In this document: positions 8,796 through 18,204 of the stretch, piece by piece
Layout of the letters: every line of letters begins with the position of its first letter
How positions within the stretch are numbered: position 1 is the stretch's first letter
Assembly (NCBI RefSeq): GCF_002008165.1
Contig: NZ_MRDM01000002.1
Location: 496,001-560,000 of the forward strand
Origin: Rhizobium laguerreae
GTDB taxonomy: Bacteria > Pseudomonadota > Alphaproteobacteria > Rhizobiales > Rhizobiaceae
Reading direction: 5' to 3'
DNA: 64,000 bases
The notes under the pieces: model-generated
What the model was told of the DNA's origin: nothing
The model's input: the letters and a program-made list of their open reading frames with translations, nothing else
Databases searched by the model: none
Translations under genes and position numbers: made by a program

Positions 8796-10154
8796 TTACA
8801 TCGCGTTCAGGAACTCGCCAACCTCGATCAGGCTGAACTCGTTATTGTCGGCCTTGTCGGCGGCGCGGCCGGCCGAAAAGGGCAGGTTGTTGTCGTTGCC
8901 GATGATGATGTGTGTGGCGTCGACGCGGTCGACGTTTTCGATCGTCACGAACGGCATGTCGTAGGCGCCGTCCTTGCTGCCGGCCCTCTTCTTGTTGTCG
9001 GGGTCGTGGATGTTGAGGAGGTCGATATAGCCGATCTTGCGGACGGACTTGCCGACATTGGCATCGTTGAACTCGATCTTGTAGACGCGCTTCAGCACGG
9101 CCGGAGCTTCGAAGCAATCCGGCTTCGGCTGCTTCGGATCGGCGCAGGCCTTGTCTGCCGTGCCGGCGCCGTTATCGCGCTCGATGACGAGAGCGGTCGT
9201 GTCGTCGAGCATGTTGAAGTCGCCGATCGACACACCCTTGTCTTCGAACGGATAGAACCAGCTGCGGCCGGTCCACTTCTTCGACGCGACGTCGAATTCG
9301 ATGACGCGAATGGCGGTGTGGCCGTCGATGGTTTCCACCGTGCCGTCATCCTTGTAGATGGCGCCTTCGAGCAGGCCGTAGAGCTTGGCGCCGTCCTTGG
9401 ACATGGCAAGGCCCTCGAAGCCGCCGGAGCGCTTCAGATTAAAGACCGGCATCTTGGCGGCCGGGTTGGCCGGAACCGAGAGAAGCGGATTGTCGGGCGA
9501 AAGCACCGGCTTGCCGTCGAGCGTCGTCGGGATGACGTCGGTGAGGCGGCCTGACATGTCGAACTTCAGGATGTAGGGACCGAATTCGTCGCCGAGCCAA
9601 AAGCCGTCGGCAACCGGCTGGATCGATTCGATGTCGAAGTCGGCGCCGGTGAGATAACGCGTGCCGGTGCCTTCGAGAACGATCGGGAACGGAGCAATCT
9701 TGTTCGGATCGGAGAGAAAGAGGTTCTTGACGACTTCAGCCTTGTTGCCGGCCCAGTCGAACTTCATCTGGTGCAGGAAGAGCATGGAGTCCGACGAATT
9801 GGACTTCGAGCCGAAACCGTTGTCGGAGAGCGTCCAGAAAGTGCCGTCGGCCATCGTCTTGACGCCGGAGAAACCCTGGATCGGCTGGCCGTCGAAGGGA
9901 AGCTTCAGATCGGTGACGCGGGCGCCGTCCTTACCGGGGACGGTGCCGAGCGCTTCAGTGCGCTTGCGGTCCGGCGTCGTAAACTTGCCGGAATGCTTGA
10001 GGAATTCGGGGGCATCGGCCGGCGCCGGAACCATGGTATTGGCGGGCAGGATCGCCTGGCCGGCGAGCTTGGCCGGGAACTGCTGCTGGTCGGCCGAAGC
10101 GGAGCCCGCGACCAGGATCAAAAGCGATACGGAAGCAATAAGGACGTTCTTCAT
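8796..10154 (-). CDS. Secreted esterase-like protein of the phytase-like family
   Basis: A 452-residue exported protein. Residues 1-22 form a classic signal peptide (two basic/polar residues, a leucine-rich core, ending A-S-A-D). The mature part matches the esterase-like activity of phytase family (beta-propeller-like; motifs GFSGV, TLSDNGFG, GGFEGLA and VIERDNG), a periplasmic or secreted domain found in phosphate-related operons. No lipobox is present. The reaction is not established from sequence; phosphoester hydrolysis is a family-level guess. It lies downstream of the cyclase gene on the same strand with a 106-base gap, so co-transcription is possible. Confidence 0.85.
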   Translation of the reverse strand: MKNVLIASVSLLILVAGSASADQQQFPAKLAGQAILPANTMVPAPADAPEFLKHSGKFTTPDRKRTEALGTVPGKDGARVTDLKLPFDGQPIQGFSGVKTMADGTFWTLSDNGFGSKSNSSDSMLFLHQMKFDWAGNKAEVVKNLFLSDPNKIAPFPIVLEGTGTRYLTGADFDIESIQPVADGFWLGDEFGPYILKFDMSGRLTDVIPTTLDGKPVLSPDNPLLSVPANPAAKMPVFNLKRSGGFEGLAMSKDGAKLYGLLEGAIYKDDGTVETIDGHTAIRVIEFDVASKKWTGRSWFYPFEDKGVSIGDFNMLDDTTALVIERDNGAGTADKACADPKQPKPDCFEAPAVLKRVYKIEFNDANVGKSVRKIGYIDLLNIHDPDNKKRAGSKDGAYDMPFVTIENVDRVDATHIIIGNDNNLPFSAGRAADKADNNEFSLIEVGEFLNAM

Positions 10155-10260
10155 AATATCCCCGTGGAGCGGATTGCAAAGGCCTTCCGCTTAGCAGGGC
10201 TTCCGTGTCAGCGAATTGACGGTTGGGTGAAGCTTTGGTGACGTGAGGTCAAGACCGTGC

Positions 10261-11322
10261 TCAGCCGTGCAGAATGACCGCCGGCGTGTTCAGCACGGTG
10301 ACCGCGCGCGAGGAAAGCGCCATGACGCCGAGTGCCTGGCCGCGCCCCTTGACGGCATGGGTGCCGAGATCCTCGCAAGTGATGTCGTCGGGAAAATCCA
10401 TGCGCCGGGCAAGCTCGCTGGAGATCAGCACCGATCGGTTCAGACTGCGGCAGAGCGTCTCCAGCCGGGCGGTGGTGTTCACCGTATCGCCGAAATAGCT
10501 GATCTTGTGATGGTCGACGCCGATTTCGGCAGTGATGATCTCGCCGCCATGGAGGGCGGCGCGGAGCTTCGGCACCTGCCCGTAATTCTTTCGCCAGCCA
10601 GCGGCATTGGCGTCGATATCGGCGAGGATATCGAAGATGCAGCGCACGCAACGCGCATCCTTGACGCCGCGGGCAAGTGGCCAGGTGATGATCGCAGCAT
10701 CGCCGACATAGTCGTTGATCATGCCCTTGTGACGCCTGACGGGCTCGGCGAAGGTCGCAAACAGCGAGCTCAGCAGTTGTTGCGCCCTGAGGTCGCCGTG
10801 CTTTTCGGCAAAAGCCGTCGAATCGACGAGGTCGATGAACAGGAAGACGCGCTCCTCCCTGACCGGATTGCGGTAGCGGCTGATGAGCATGCTGAGGAAA
10901 ACTTCACGACCAAGCAGTTCCCGCACGCGCAAGACGAAGATCAACATCGTGCAGACCGCAAGCGCATAGAGGAAGACCTCGAACGGCATGATGACGAGGT
11001 CGAGGAGCGACACCGGCTTCACCATGCCGAGCCACCAAAGCAGCAGGCCGGCGCAGGCAAAGCCGATGCTCATCAGGATTTCGTAGATCAGCAGCTCGGT
11101 GACGATGAAGGCGAAAGTCGGCAGCTTCTGGATGCGCCTGTAGAGTGCTCGAAACAGCACCTTGCGCTCGAAAGCGAGGATCGGCATGCCGATGAAGAGC
11201 GCGAAGATCGCCCCGACGATCGGCGTCTGATTGGAATAGAACATCAGATCATAGATGACGCCGCTGGCCGCAAGGACGATCGTGATCAGGATCCAATTCT
11301 GTGTCGGAGATATTTCCCGCAT
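10261..11322 (-). CDS. Membrane-anchored class III adenylate/guanylate cyclase
   Basis: The N-terminal half (about residues 10-160) has five or six hydrophobic helices. The C-terminal half is a class III nucleotidyl cyclase domain: metal-binding aspartates in FLFIDLVDST and NDYVGDAAI, then the transition-state segment YFGDTVNTTARLE. The product is therefore probably cAMP or cGMP, with ATP preference likely but not proven. I chose ATG 11322 (353 residues) because GAGGCGG precedes it; an in-frame TTG at 11382 has no ribosome site. The architecture (membrane sensor plus cyclase, no HAMP) is common in rhizobia, which have dozens of such genes. Confidence 0.87.
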   Translation of the reverse strand: MREISPTQNWILITIVLAASGVIYDLMFYSNQTPIVGAIFALFIGMPILAFERKVLFRALYRRIQKLPTFAFIVTELLIYEILMSIGFACAGLLLWWLGMVKPVSLLDLVIMPFEVFLYALAVCTMLIFVLRVRELLGREVFLSMLISRYRNPVREERVFLFIDLVDSTAFAEKHGDLRAQQLLSSLFATFAEPVRRHKGMINDYVGDAAIITWPLARGVKDARCVRCIFDILADIDANAAGWRKNYGQVPKLRAALHGGEIITAEIGVDHHKISYFGDTVNTTARLETLCRSLNRSVLISSELARRMDFPDDITCEDLGTHAVKGRGQALGVMALSSRAVTVLNTPAVILHG

Positions 11323-11421
11323 GCCGCCTCTGCGCCGTGATGTTTCTTCCCGCCATTGTTTCAGGCCGGAAAAAACCGTCAAGCGAATTCGAAATTACAG
11401 CGCCGCTGTAGCACTTTGAAT

Positions 11422-11469
11422 GACTGCATCACGCCTTAAATCGATGCCGATTTAAGGCGTGATGCAGTC
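11422..11469. repeat. Perfect 22-bp inverted repeat with 4-base loop
   Basis: GACTGCATCACGCCTTAAATCG at 11422-11443 is exactly complementary to 11448-11469 around an ATGC loop. It begins 3 bases after the rnd stop codon on the minus strand and is preceded (11395-11421) by CAGCGCCGCTGTAGCACTTTGAA, a tail familiar from rhizobial intergenic repeats. It can act as the rnd 3' hairpin, although no T-run follows in the direction of rnd transcription. Confidence 0.85.
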
Positions 11470-11472
11470 GCC

Positions 11473-12618
11473 TCAGAGGCTGACGGTTTCGACCTTCCGG
11501 TCGACGAAGCGCAGAGCGATCGCGCCTTGGATCAATTGCAGTGCCGGCTCGCCGAAAAGATCGCGCCGCCAGCCGTGCAGGGCAGCGACTTCGGCCTTCT
11601 CGCCCTCGGCGGCGATCCTGTCGAGATCTTCGCTATTGGCGATCACCTTCGGCGCCACGCCGTGTTTTTCCGAAATCAGCTTCAGCAGAACCTTCAACAA
11701 TTCAACGGCAGCAGCGGCCCCTTCGGGCGCCTGCGCCTGGCGTGGCACATGCGGCATATCGGCCTTCGGAAGAGCAAGAGCGGTGTTGACGGCCTCGATA
11801 ACCGCGGCGCCGGAAGTCGAGCGCTCCCAACCCTTCGGAATGGTGCGCAGACGGCCGAGCGCCTCGGTATCCTTGGGCTGTTGCTGGGCGATCTCGTAGA
11901 TCGCATCATCCTTCAGCACCCGCGAACGCGGCACGTTGCGGGCCCGCGCCTCGCGTTCGCGCCATGCGGCGACATATTTCAGGATCGCCAGCTCCTGCGG
12001 CTTGCGCAGACGCATCTTCAGGCGCTGCCAGGCATCGTCTGGATGCATGTCGTAGGTTTCGCGCGACTCGAGAACGTCCATTTCCTCGGAGAGCCAAGAG
12101 GTGCGGCCTTCGCGTTCGAGTTCCGCCTTCAGCGACAGGTAGACGTCGCGCAGGTGGGTGACGTCGGCCAGCGCATAATCCAGCTGTTTGTCCGAGAGCG
12201 GCCGGCGGCTCCAGTCAGTGAAGCGCGACGACTTGTCGATATGGACGTTCTTGATGCGGCTGACCAACTGGTCATAGGAGACGCTGTCGCCGAAGCCGCA
12301 GACCATTGCGGCGACCTGCGTGTCGAAGATCGGATGCGGAATGAGATTGCCGCGATTGAAGATGATTTCGATGTCCTGGCGGGCTGCATGAAAGACCTTC
12401 AGCACCTTCGTATCGGCCATCAGCTCGAAGAAGGGGGCGAGATCGATGCCCTTGGCCAGCGGGTCGACGAGGACTTCCGTCGTCGGGCTTGCCATTTGGA
12501 TCAGGCAGAGCTCCGGCCAGAAAGTCGTTTCGCGCAGGAATTCGGTGTCGATGGTGATGAAGTCGGACTTGGCCAGCTCTTTGCAGGCGGCCGCCAAATC
12601 GGCGGTGGTTTCGATCAT
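11473..12618 (-). CDS. rnd: Ribonuclease D
   Basis: 3'-5' exoribonuclease that trims tRNA precursors and other structured RNAs. The 381 residues hold the DEDDy exonuclease domain (FITIDTEFLRE for the first acidic pair, QLDYALADVTHL for the third and the tyrosine-containing motif) followed by an HRDC domain (about 210-290; QELAILKYVAAWRE) and a C-terminal HRDC-like tail. The length is standard. ATG 12618 is used; the gap to the multicopper oxidase gene contains nothing recognisable. A strong palindrome follows the stop codon. Confidence 0.96.
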   Translation of the reverse strand: MIETTADLAAACKELAKSDFITIDTEFLRETTFWPELCLIQMASPTTEVLVDPLAKGIDLAPFFELMADTKVLKVFHAARQDIEIIFNRGNLIPHPIFDTQVAAMVCGFGDSVSYDQLVSRIKNVHIDKSSRFTDWSRRPLSDKQLDYALADVTHLRDVYLSLKAELEREGRTSWLSEEMDVLESRETYDMHPDDAWQRLKMRLRKPQELAILKYVAAWREREARARNVPRSRVLKDDAIYEIAQQQPKDTEALGRLRTIPKGWERSTSGAAVIEAVNTALALPKADMPHVPRQAQAPEGAAAAVELLKVLLKLISEKHGVAPKVIANSEDLDRIAAEGEKAEVAALHGWRRDLFGEPALQLIQGAIALRFVDRKVETVSL

Positions 12619-12770
12619 ATCATTTCATTCGCAAGGAAAAGGTCGGTTAAACCTTCCTTCTCCTTTCGGTTCGATATGTCAATACAACAGCATACGCTTC
12701 GAGCATTGCTGGCTAAGAATCACGTCCAAACTGAGGCACGGCGGCAATCGCGGTGAAAGTGCAGGCTTTC

Positions 12771-14162
12771 TCAGCTTACCCTGAGATAGCTCGTCATTCC
12801 CGTCTTCTGGTGCTCGATGATATGGCAATGCAGCAGCCAGTCGCCGGGATTGTCGGCGACGAAGGCAAGCTGCACTTTCTCGTCCGGCTGAATGAGATAG
12901 GTATCAGAGGTGAGCGGCATCACCTTCCGCGTCGAGGAGGAGATCACCGTGAAGCTCATCCCATGCAGATGGATCGGATGGGCATGCGGCGTGGTATTCT
13001 CCAGATTGAAGACATAGCTCTTGCCGAGCTTCAATTCCGCAAGCGGCGCCGTCGGATCAGGCGTGTCGCCCGGCCACGGCATCTTGTTGATGGCCCAGAA
13101 ACTGTAGCCGAGCGTGCCGCAGATGCTTTCGGCTCTAGCATTCTCGGCAGTGGCGCTCAGCACCAGTGGGATCTGCTCGGCAGCGGTTAGATCGGCCTTC
13201 GGGACGGGGTTGTCGACAAGCGGCCCAAGATCGCCGATGGCGCGCTTCAACGACGATCCGATCGCGCGCAGGCTGGCGATCGTCTTCGGCGCCGTGCCGC
13301 GGATATCCTCCAGCGTCGCGACTGCGCCTTCACCATCAGGCATGCGCACGGCAAGATCGAGCCTTTGACCCGGTCCGATCTGCAGGAGGTCGAGGGAAAA
13401 ACGCTTCGGCACCGGATTGCCGTCGATCGCAATCACGGTGGCGTCGGCGCCTTCCATCTTCAGCGAGAAGATCCGCGTCACGTCGGTGACGGCAATGCGC
13501 AGCCGCACCAGCCCGCCGGCCGGCGCGTCATATCGCGGCTCCTGGTGCCAGTTGGCGGTGCGCACCGTGCCGTAGGTGCCGGTCTTGGCAGCGTCGCGCG
13601 GCCGGAAGGGGGCGATGAATTGTCCCTTGCCGCCGAGCCGCCAGTCGCGCAGGTTCAGCACCACCTCGGTATCGAATTGCGGATCGGCCGGATCTTCGAC
13701 GACGATGACGCCTGTCATCCCATGCCCCATCTGCGTCAGCGTGTTGCAATGCGGATGGTACCAGAAGGTGCCGGCATCGGGCGGCGTGAAGGCATAGTCG
13801 AAGCTGTCGCCGGTATAGACGTAAGGCTGCGTCATGAACGGCACGCCGTCCATGCGGTTGTCGATGCGAAGCCCGTGCCAGTGGATCGTCGTCGGTTCGT
13901 CGAGCCCGTTTTTCAGACGCGCCGCATAAGGCTGCCCCTTCCTCATCCTGAGAATCGGCGGCATGCCGTCATGGCCCCAGCTCATGATATCCCTGGTCGG
14001 TCCTGCCGCAGTCAGCATGGCTTCGGTCTTCACCGCCGTCAGCTGCTGCGGCTCGGGAGCCGCCTCGGCAAACCCGAATTTGCCGGCAATGCCGATGCCG
14101 ACGCCATAAGCGCCCGCAACGGCGGATGCCTTCAAAAGGTTGCGTCGGCTAAGGAGAGGCAT
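12771..14162 (-). CDS. Tat-exported multicopper oxidase
   Basis: A 463-residue periplasmic copper enzyme. The N-terminal [10 protein letters not shown] (residues 5-14) is a twin-arginine signal, ending near the AEA at 32-34, which fits export of a folded metalloprotein. Copper ligands are complete: HWHG (H94, H96), WYHPH (H136, H138), the HAHPIHLHG cluster, and the C-terminal [12 protein letters not shown] with the type 1 Cys-His-Met set. The methionine-rich insert of E. coli CueO is absent. Function (cuprous or phenolic oxidase, FtsP-like) is open. No copper chaperone or regulator lies beside it. Confidence 0.92.
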   Translation of the reverse strand: MPLLSRRNLLKASAVAGAYGVGIGIAGKFGFAEAAPEPQQLTAVKTEAMLTAAGPTRDIMSWGHDGMPPILRMRKGQPYAARLKNGLDEPTTIHWHGLRIDNRMDGVPFMTQPYVYTGDSFDYAFTPPDAGTFWYHPHCNTLTQMGHGMTGVIVVEDPADPQFDTEVVLNLRDWRLGGKGQFIAPFRPRDAAKTGTYGTVRTANWHQEPRYDAPAGGLVRLRIAVTDVTRIFSLKMEGADATVIAIDGNPVPKRFSLDLLQIGPGQRLDLAVRMPDGEGAVATLEDIRGTAPKTIASLRAIGSSLKRAIGDLGPLVDNPVPKADLTAAEQIPLVLSATAENARAESICGTLGYSFWAINKMPWPGDTPDPTAPLAELKLGKSYVFNLENTTPHAHPIHLHGMSFTVISSSTRKVMPLTSDTYLIQPDEKVQLAFVADNPGDWLLHCHIIEHQKTGMTSYLRVS

Positions 14163-14416
14163 GCGGATGCTCCACGGTGAGAATGCCGATCCTTTTAAAG
14201 TTGACCGGCGGCTTCAGCAATACGGGAAGCGCGGCCAAACTGCCGCAGCATACCGGTCGCAGCCTCGCCATAAACGCGTGTCAAACGCTCGGCCGCGCGC
14301 GCCAAGCCTTGACAAATCGGAGCGTCCATGCGCTTTTCCGCCCGATTTTCTTGTCGGCGCTTGAGGGTCTTGGAACCCTTGCTGCCGTCTTAAGCCACAT
14401 GCCAGGATTTGAGATC

Positions 14417-16207
14417 ATGCATCGCTATCGCAGCCACACATGCGCCGCCCTCCGCAAGTCGGATGTCGGCTCGACCGTCCGTATCTCCGGCTGGGTTCAC
14501 CGCGTTCGCGACCATGGCGGCGTTCTCTTCATCGATCTTCGCGACCATTACGGCATCACCCAGGTCGTTGCCGATCCCGATAGCCCGGCCTTCAAGATGG
14601 CGGAAACCGTGCGTGGCGAATGGGTCATCCGCATTGATGGCCTCGTCAAGGCCCGCACCGAAGACACCGTCAACAAGACCATGGCGACCGGCGAGATCGA
14701 GCTTTACGCACAGGAGATCGAAGCCCTCTCCGCCGCCAAGGAATTGCCGCTGCCGGTCTTCGGCGAGCCGGACTATCCCGAAGACGTCCGCCTGAAGTAT
14801 CGTTTCCTCGATCTTCGCCGCGAAACGCTGCACAAGAACATCGTCAAGCGCACCCAGGTCATCTCGGCCATGCGCCGCGAAATGGGCAATGTCGGCTTTA
14901 CCGAATATACGACCCCGATCCTGACGGCCTCCTCGCCGGAAGGCGCGCGCGACTTCCTCGTGCCGTCGCGCATCCATCCCGGCACTTTCTATGCCTTGCC
15001 GCAGGCGCCGCAGCTGTACAAGCAGCTGCTGATGGTTGCCGGCTTCGACCGCTACTTCCAGATCGCGCCCTGCTTCCGCGACGAAGACCCGCGTGCTGAT
15101 CGCCTGCCGGGCGAATTCTACCAGCTCGACCTGGAAATGAGCTTCGTCACCCAGGAAGACGTCTGGGACACGATGGGTCCGCTGATGACCTCGATCTTCG
15201 AGGAATTCGCCGAAGGCAAGCCGGTCACCAAGGAATGGCCGCGCATCCCCTATGACGAGGCGATCCGCAAATATGGCTCCGACAAGCCCGATCTGCGCAA
15301 CCCGATCGTCATGGAAGCGGTCACCGAACATTTCGCCGGCTCCGGCTTCAAGGTTTTCGCAGGCATGATCGCCTCCAACCCGAAGGTCGAGATCTGGGCG
15401 ATTCCGGCCAAGACCGGTGGTTCCAGAGCGTTCTGCGATCGCATGAATGCCTGGGCGCAGTCGACGGGTCAGCCTGGCCTCGGTTACATCTTCTGGCGCA
15501 AGGAAGGTGACAAGCTCGAGGGCGCCGGCCCGCTGGCAAAGAACATCGGCGAGGAGCGCACCGACGCGATCCGGACCCAGCTCGGCCTCGATGACGGTGA
15601 CGCCTGCTTCTTCGTTGCAGGCGATCCGGCGAAGTTCTACAAGTTTGCCGGTGAAGCCCGCACCAAGGCCGGCGAAGAGCTGAACCTTGTCGATCGCGAC
15701 CGTTTCGAACTCTGCTGGATCGTCGACTTCCCGTTCTTCGAATGGAGCGAGGAAGAAAAGAAGGTCGATTTCGCCCACAATCCATTCTCGATGCCGCAGG
15801 GCGGCCTCGACGCGCTTCAGAACCAGGATCCGCTGACCATCAAGGCGTTCCAGTACGACGCCGTCTGCAACGGCTTCGAAATCGCCTCGGGCTCGATCCG
15901 TAACCAGTCACCGGAAACCATGGTCGCCGCCTTCGAGAAGGTCGGCCTCAGCCAGCAGGATGTCGAGGATCGTTTCGGCGGCCTCTACCGCGCCTTCCAG
16001 TATGGCGCCCCCCCGCATGGTGGCGCCGCCTTCGGTATCGACCGTATCGTCATGCTGCTCGTCGGCGCGAAGAACCTGCGCGAAATCTCGCTGTTCCCGA
16101 TGAACCAGCAGGCCCAGGACCTGCTGATGGGCGCGCCGAGCCCGGCAGCGCCGACGCAGCTGCGCGAGCTGTCGATCCGGCCGATCCCGCCCGTCAAGAA
16201 AGATTGA
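14417..16207 (+). CDS. aspS: Aspartyl-tRNA synthetase
   Basis: Class IIb synthetase of 596 residues. It contains an N-terminal OB-fold anticodon domain ([15 protein letters not shown]), motif 2 ([11 protein letters not shown]), the bacterial GAD insertion domain in the middle, and motif 3 ([14 protein letters not shown]). Alphaproteobacteria usually lack AsnRS, so this enzyme is likely non-discriminating and charges tRNA-Asn for the GatCAB amidotransferase; this is inference. ATG 14417 gives the canonical N-terminus MHRYRSH. An upstream in-frame ATG at 14177 would add 80 residues with no homology. A bidirectional terminator follows. Confidence 0.97.
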   Translation: MHRYRSHTCAALRKSDVGSTVRISGWVHRVRDHGGVLFIDLRDHYGITQVVADPDSPAFKMAETVRGEWVIRIDGLVKARTEDTVNKTMATGEIELYAQEIEALSAAKELPLPVFGEPDYPEDVRLKYRFLDLRRETLHKNIVKRTQVISAMRREMGNVGFTEYTTPILTASSPEGARDFLVPSRIHPGTFYALPQAPQLYKQLLMVAGFDRYFQIAPCFRDEDPRADRLPGEFYQLDLEMSFVTQEDVWDTMGPLMTSIFEEFAEGKPVTKEWPRIPYDEAIRKYGSDKPDLRNPIVMEAVTEHFAGSGFKVFAGMIASNPKVEIWAIPAKTGGSRAFCDRMNAWAQSTGQPGLGYIFWRKEGDKLEGAGPLAKNIGEERTDAIRTQLGLDDGDACFFVAGDPAKFYKFAGEARTKAGEELNLVDRDRFELCWIVDFPFFEWSEEEKKVDFAHNPFSMPQGGLDALQNQDPLTIKAFQYDAVCNGFEIASGSIRNQSPETMVAAFEKVGLSQQDVEDRFGGLYRAFQYGAPPHGGAAFGIDRIVMLLVGAKNLREISLFPMNQQAQDLLMGAPSPAAPTQLRELSIRPIPPVKKD

Positions 16208-16227
16208 GATCGCCTGATCCCGAATGC

Positions 16228-16253
16228 AAAAGCCCGGCAATCGCCGGGCTTTT
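16228..16253. terminator. Bidirectional intrinsic terminator, aspS / serine hydrolase
   Basis: AAAAGCCCGGC (16228-16238) and GCCGGGCTTTT (16243-16253) pair perfectly around AATC. Each strand ends in a T-run, so it can stop aspS from the left and the convergent serine hydrolase gene from the right. Confidence 0.92.
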
Positions 16254-16270
16254 CTGCTTGGTTCGGTCGG

Positions 16271-17437
16271 TCACAATGCCGCGTAGATCGCCTCGCGAAG
16301 ATCGACCGTGAATTTTCCCCACATGCCTTCAAGCGTCGTGTTGGTCAGCGCAACGACGGTCAGCCCATTGACCGGGTCGATGAACCAGCTATGGCCGTAG
16401 ACGCCGCCCCATTTCAGCGTGCCCTTGGGGAAGGGGACGCCTGCCTCGGCCGGATTGGTGATGACCGACCAGCCGAAGCCAAAGCCGGAGCCGGGTTCGT
16501 GCCGCTGGCGCTGGCCGTCAGCCTGGTCCGTCGTCATCATCCCTACAGTTTCGGTCGAGAGCAGCGGTGCGCCACCCCTGCGGATGGTGTCGAGTATGGT
16601 CAGGATATCACCCGCCGTTCCCGCCATGCCGGCGCCGCCCGAATGATAAGAGGCGGGGTCGAAGATGCGGTTCGGCGCGAAGCGGATGGGACCCATCAGC
16701 GACGTCACCAGCGCAGTCTCGCCCATCAGCGCCGGTTCGGGTGAAGCGTCCATATAGGCCGCTGCCAGCCGGCTGTGGTCGCGAACCGAAAACGCGGTAT
16801 CGGAAAGTCCAAGCGGTTTCGTCACCAGTTCGGCGACGGCCGCGCCCAGCGGCACGCCGGTTTCCGCCTCGATGACGCCGCCCAGAACATCCATGGCGAC
16901 GGAATATTGCCAGTCGCTGCCCGGCGCGAAGCGCAGTGGCGTGCTGGCGATCCGCCGCAGGTTTTCGGCCAGCGGCAGCCCGGGTTTGTCGAGGCCGTCG
17001 GAAACGCCGGCGCGGGTATAAGAATCGTCCTCTTCGAAGAAGCTGTAGCTGAGGCCCGACGTATGGGTCAGCAGGTGGCGGATGCGAATGGTTGCTTCAC
17101 TGCCGTCAGGCAGCCTCGGCCGGAAGTCCGGCAGCCATCTCGTCACCGGGTCGTCGAGCCCGATTCTTCCCTGCTCGACGAGCCGCATTGCGGCGATGGT
17201 GACGATCGGCTTGGTGATGGAGGCAAGCCTGAAGACGGTGTCCTCGCGCATCGCCAGACCGCTTTCGCGGTCGGCAAGGCCGGCGGCGCGGCGATGGACG
17301 ATCTCTCCGTCGCGGGCGATAAGCACCACCGTTCCCACAAGCCGTTTGTCGTCGAGAGCACTTGTGATGGCCGCATCGACTGCAGCTGCAAGCGATGAAT
17401 TCCTGTCGGCGTCTGCCATTTCGAGGGGAAGACTCAT
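16271..17437 (-). CDS. Serine hydrolase, beta-lactamase class C / EstB family
   Basis: A 388-residue penicillin-binding-protein-like hydrolase. The nucleophile motif SxxK is S-I-T-K in RLASITKPI (about residue 80), the second motif Y-S-V lies in WQYSVAMDVLG, and a C-terminal W-G-G-V-Y-G-H-S segment occupies the place of the KTG-like motif. There is no signal peptide, so it is probably a cytoplasmic esterase or amidohydrolase rather than a secreted lactamase. I chose ATG 17437; the frame is open far upstream through the TetR gene but that is a shadow. It is divergent from the TetR gene, which probably controls it. Confidence 0.88.
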   Translation of the reverse strand: MSLPLEMADADRNSSLAAAVDAAITSALDDKRLVGTVVLIARDGEIVHRRAAGLADRESGLAMREDTVFRLASITKPIVTIAAMRLVEQGRIGLDDPVTRWLPDFRPRLPDGSEATIRIRHLLTHTSGLSYSFFEEDDSYTRAGVSDGLDKPGLPLAENLRRIASTPLRFAPGSDWQYSVAMDVLGGVIEAETGVPLGAAVAELVTKPLGLSDTAFSVRDHSRLAAAYMDASPEPALMGETALVTSLMGPIRFAPNRIFDPASYHSGGAGMAGTAGDILTILDTIRRGGAPLLSTETVGMMTTDQADGQRQRHEPGSGFGFGWSVITNPAEAGVPFPKGTLKWGGVYGHSWFIDPVNGLTVVALTNTTLEGMWGKFTVDLREAIYAAL

Positions 17438-17456
17438 CAGATTAAACCTTCTATAA

Positions 17457-17516
17457 TCACAATGACCGTTCCTGAATACAGAAAGCTGCCTCGAATTTCT
17501 AGAGTGATCATTGTGA
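17457..17516. promoter_or_regulatory. Paired operator-like half-sites between serine hydrolase and TetR genes
   Basis: TCACAATGA at 17457-17465 and its exact complement TCATTGTGA at 17508-17516 face each other across 42 bases, in the only place a divergent promoter can lie. Typical TetR control is through such inverted sites. The arrangement implies that the regulator's real start lies at or beyond 17505 rather than at the first ATG (17462). Confidence 0.5.
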
Positions 17517-18145
17517 AAAATAGCCGAGACGTGGAAAATTCTACCGCCCGCCGCCGCGGCCGTCCGCCGGCCTTCGACCGCGACACCGTTCTCTCGGCGG
17601 CGCGCGAGACTTTCTGGGCGCATGGATATGAGGGCGCCTCGATCGCCGATCTCACCGCCGCCATGGGTATCACGCCGCAAAGCCTCTATGCCGCCTTCAA
17701 CTCGAAGGCCGATCTCTACCGCGCTGCGCTGGAGCAATACCGAGGGCTGGGCGCCGACACTTTTTCCGTGCTCGGCGAGCCGATCGACACCGTCTCCGCC
17801 TTCGAGCGCATATTGCGGGGCTCGGCTGAGATTTTCTCGGCGCCGGAGCATCCGAAAGGCTGCATGATCTCGACGGCCGTGCTGAACTGCGCCAGCGAGA
17901 ACGAGGTGATCGCCGACCATGTTGCGGCGCTGCGCCGTCGGTCGCTGGACGCTTTCACGGCGAGGATCGAGCGTGGCATCCACGAGGGCGACATGAAGCC
18001 AGAGACGACCCCCCCCGCGCTGGCACGGTTCCTCGGTGCCATCATCCAGGGCATGTCGGTGCAGGCGAGGGATGGCGCATCGCTAGGGGAGTTGCTTGAT
18101 ATCGCAGTCCTCGCCATCGCCGAGGTCGCCCGTCATCGCGCATGA
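17514..18145 (+). CDS. TetR/AcrR family transcriptional regulator
   Basis: One-domain DNA-binding regulator with an N-terminal helix-turn-helix: arginine arm RRRGRPPAFDRD, then FWAHGYEGASIADLTAAMGITPQSLYAAFNSK in separate helices, the standard TetR recognition helix ending in LYAAF. The C-terminal ligand-binding part (about 80-200) resembles TetR_C domains of the AefR/YbiH type. Starts are uncertain: ATG 17462 is open but leaves just 24 bases to the divergent gene, so GTG 17514 (210 residues) or GTG 17532 is more likely. A hairpin terminator follows within 6 bases of the stop. The likely target is the divergent serine hydrolase. Confidence 0.88.
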
Positions 18146-18150
18146 AAACG

Positions 18151-18185
18151 AAAAGGCCCGGCAGCACCGAACTGCCGGGCCTTTT
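18151..18185. terminator. Bidirectional intrinsic terminator, tetR / secreted unknown
   Basis: AAAAGGCCCGGCAG (18151-18164) and CTGCCGGGCCTTTT (18172-18185) form a perfect 14-base stem with a 7-base loop and T-runs on both strands, between two convergent genes. Confidence 0.93.
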
Positions 18186-18204
18186 CGCCGCGAGATCGAA
18201 GCGA

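Noticed and set aside
17438..17983. Extension of the serine hydrolase upstream through the tetR gene
   Set aside because: The frame is open but is antisense to a certain TetR gene; the ATG at 17437 fits the family.
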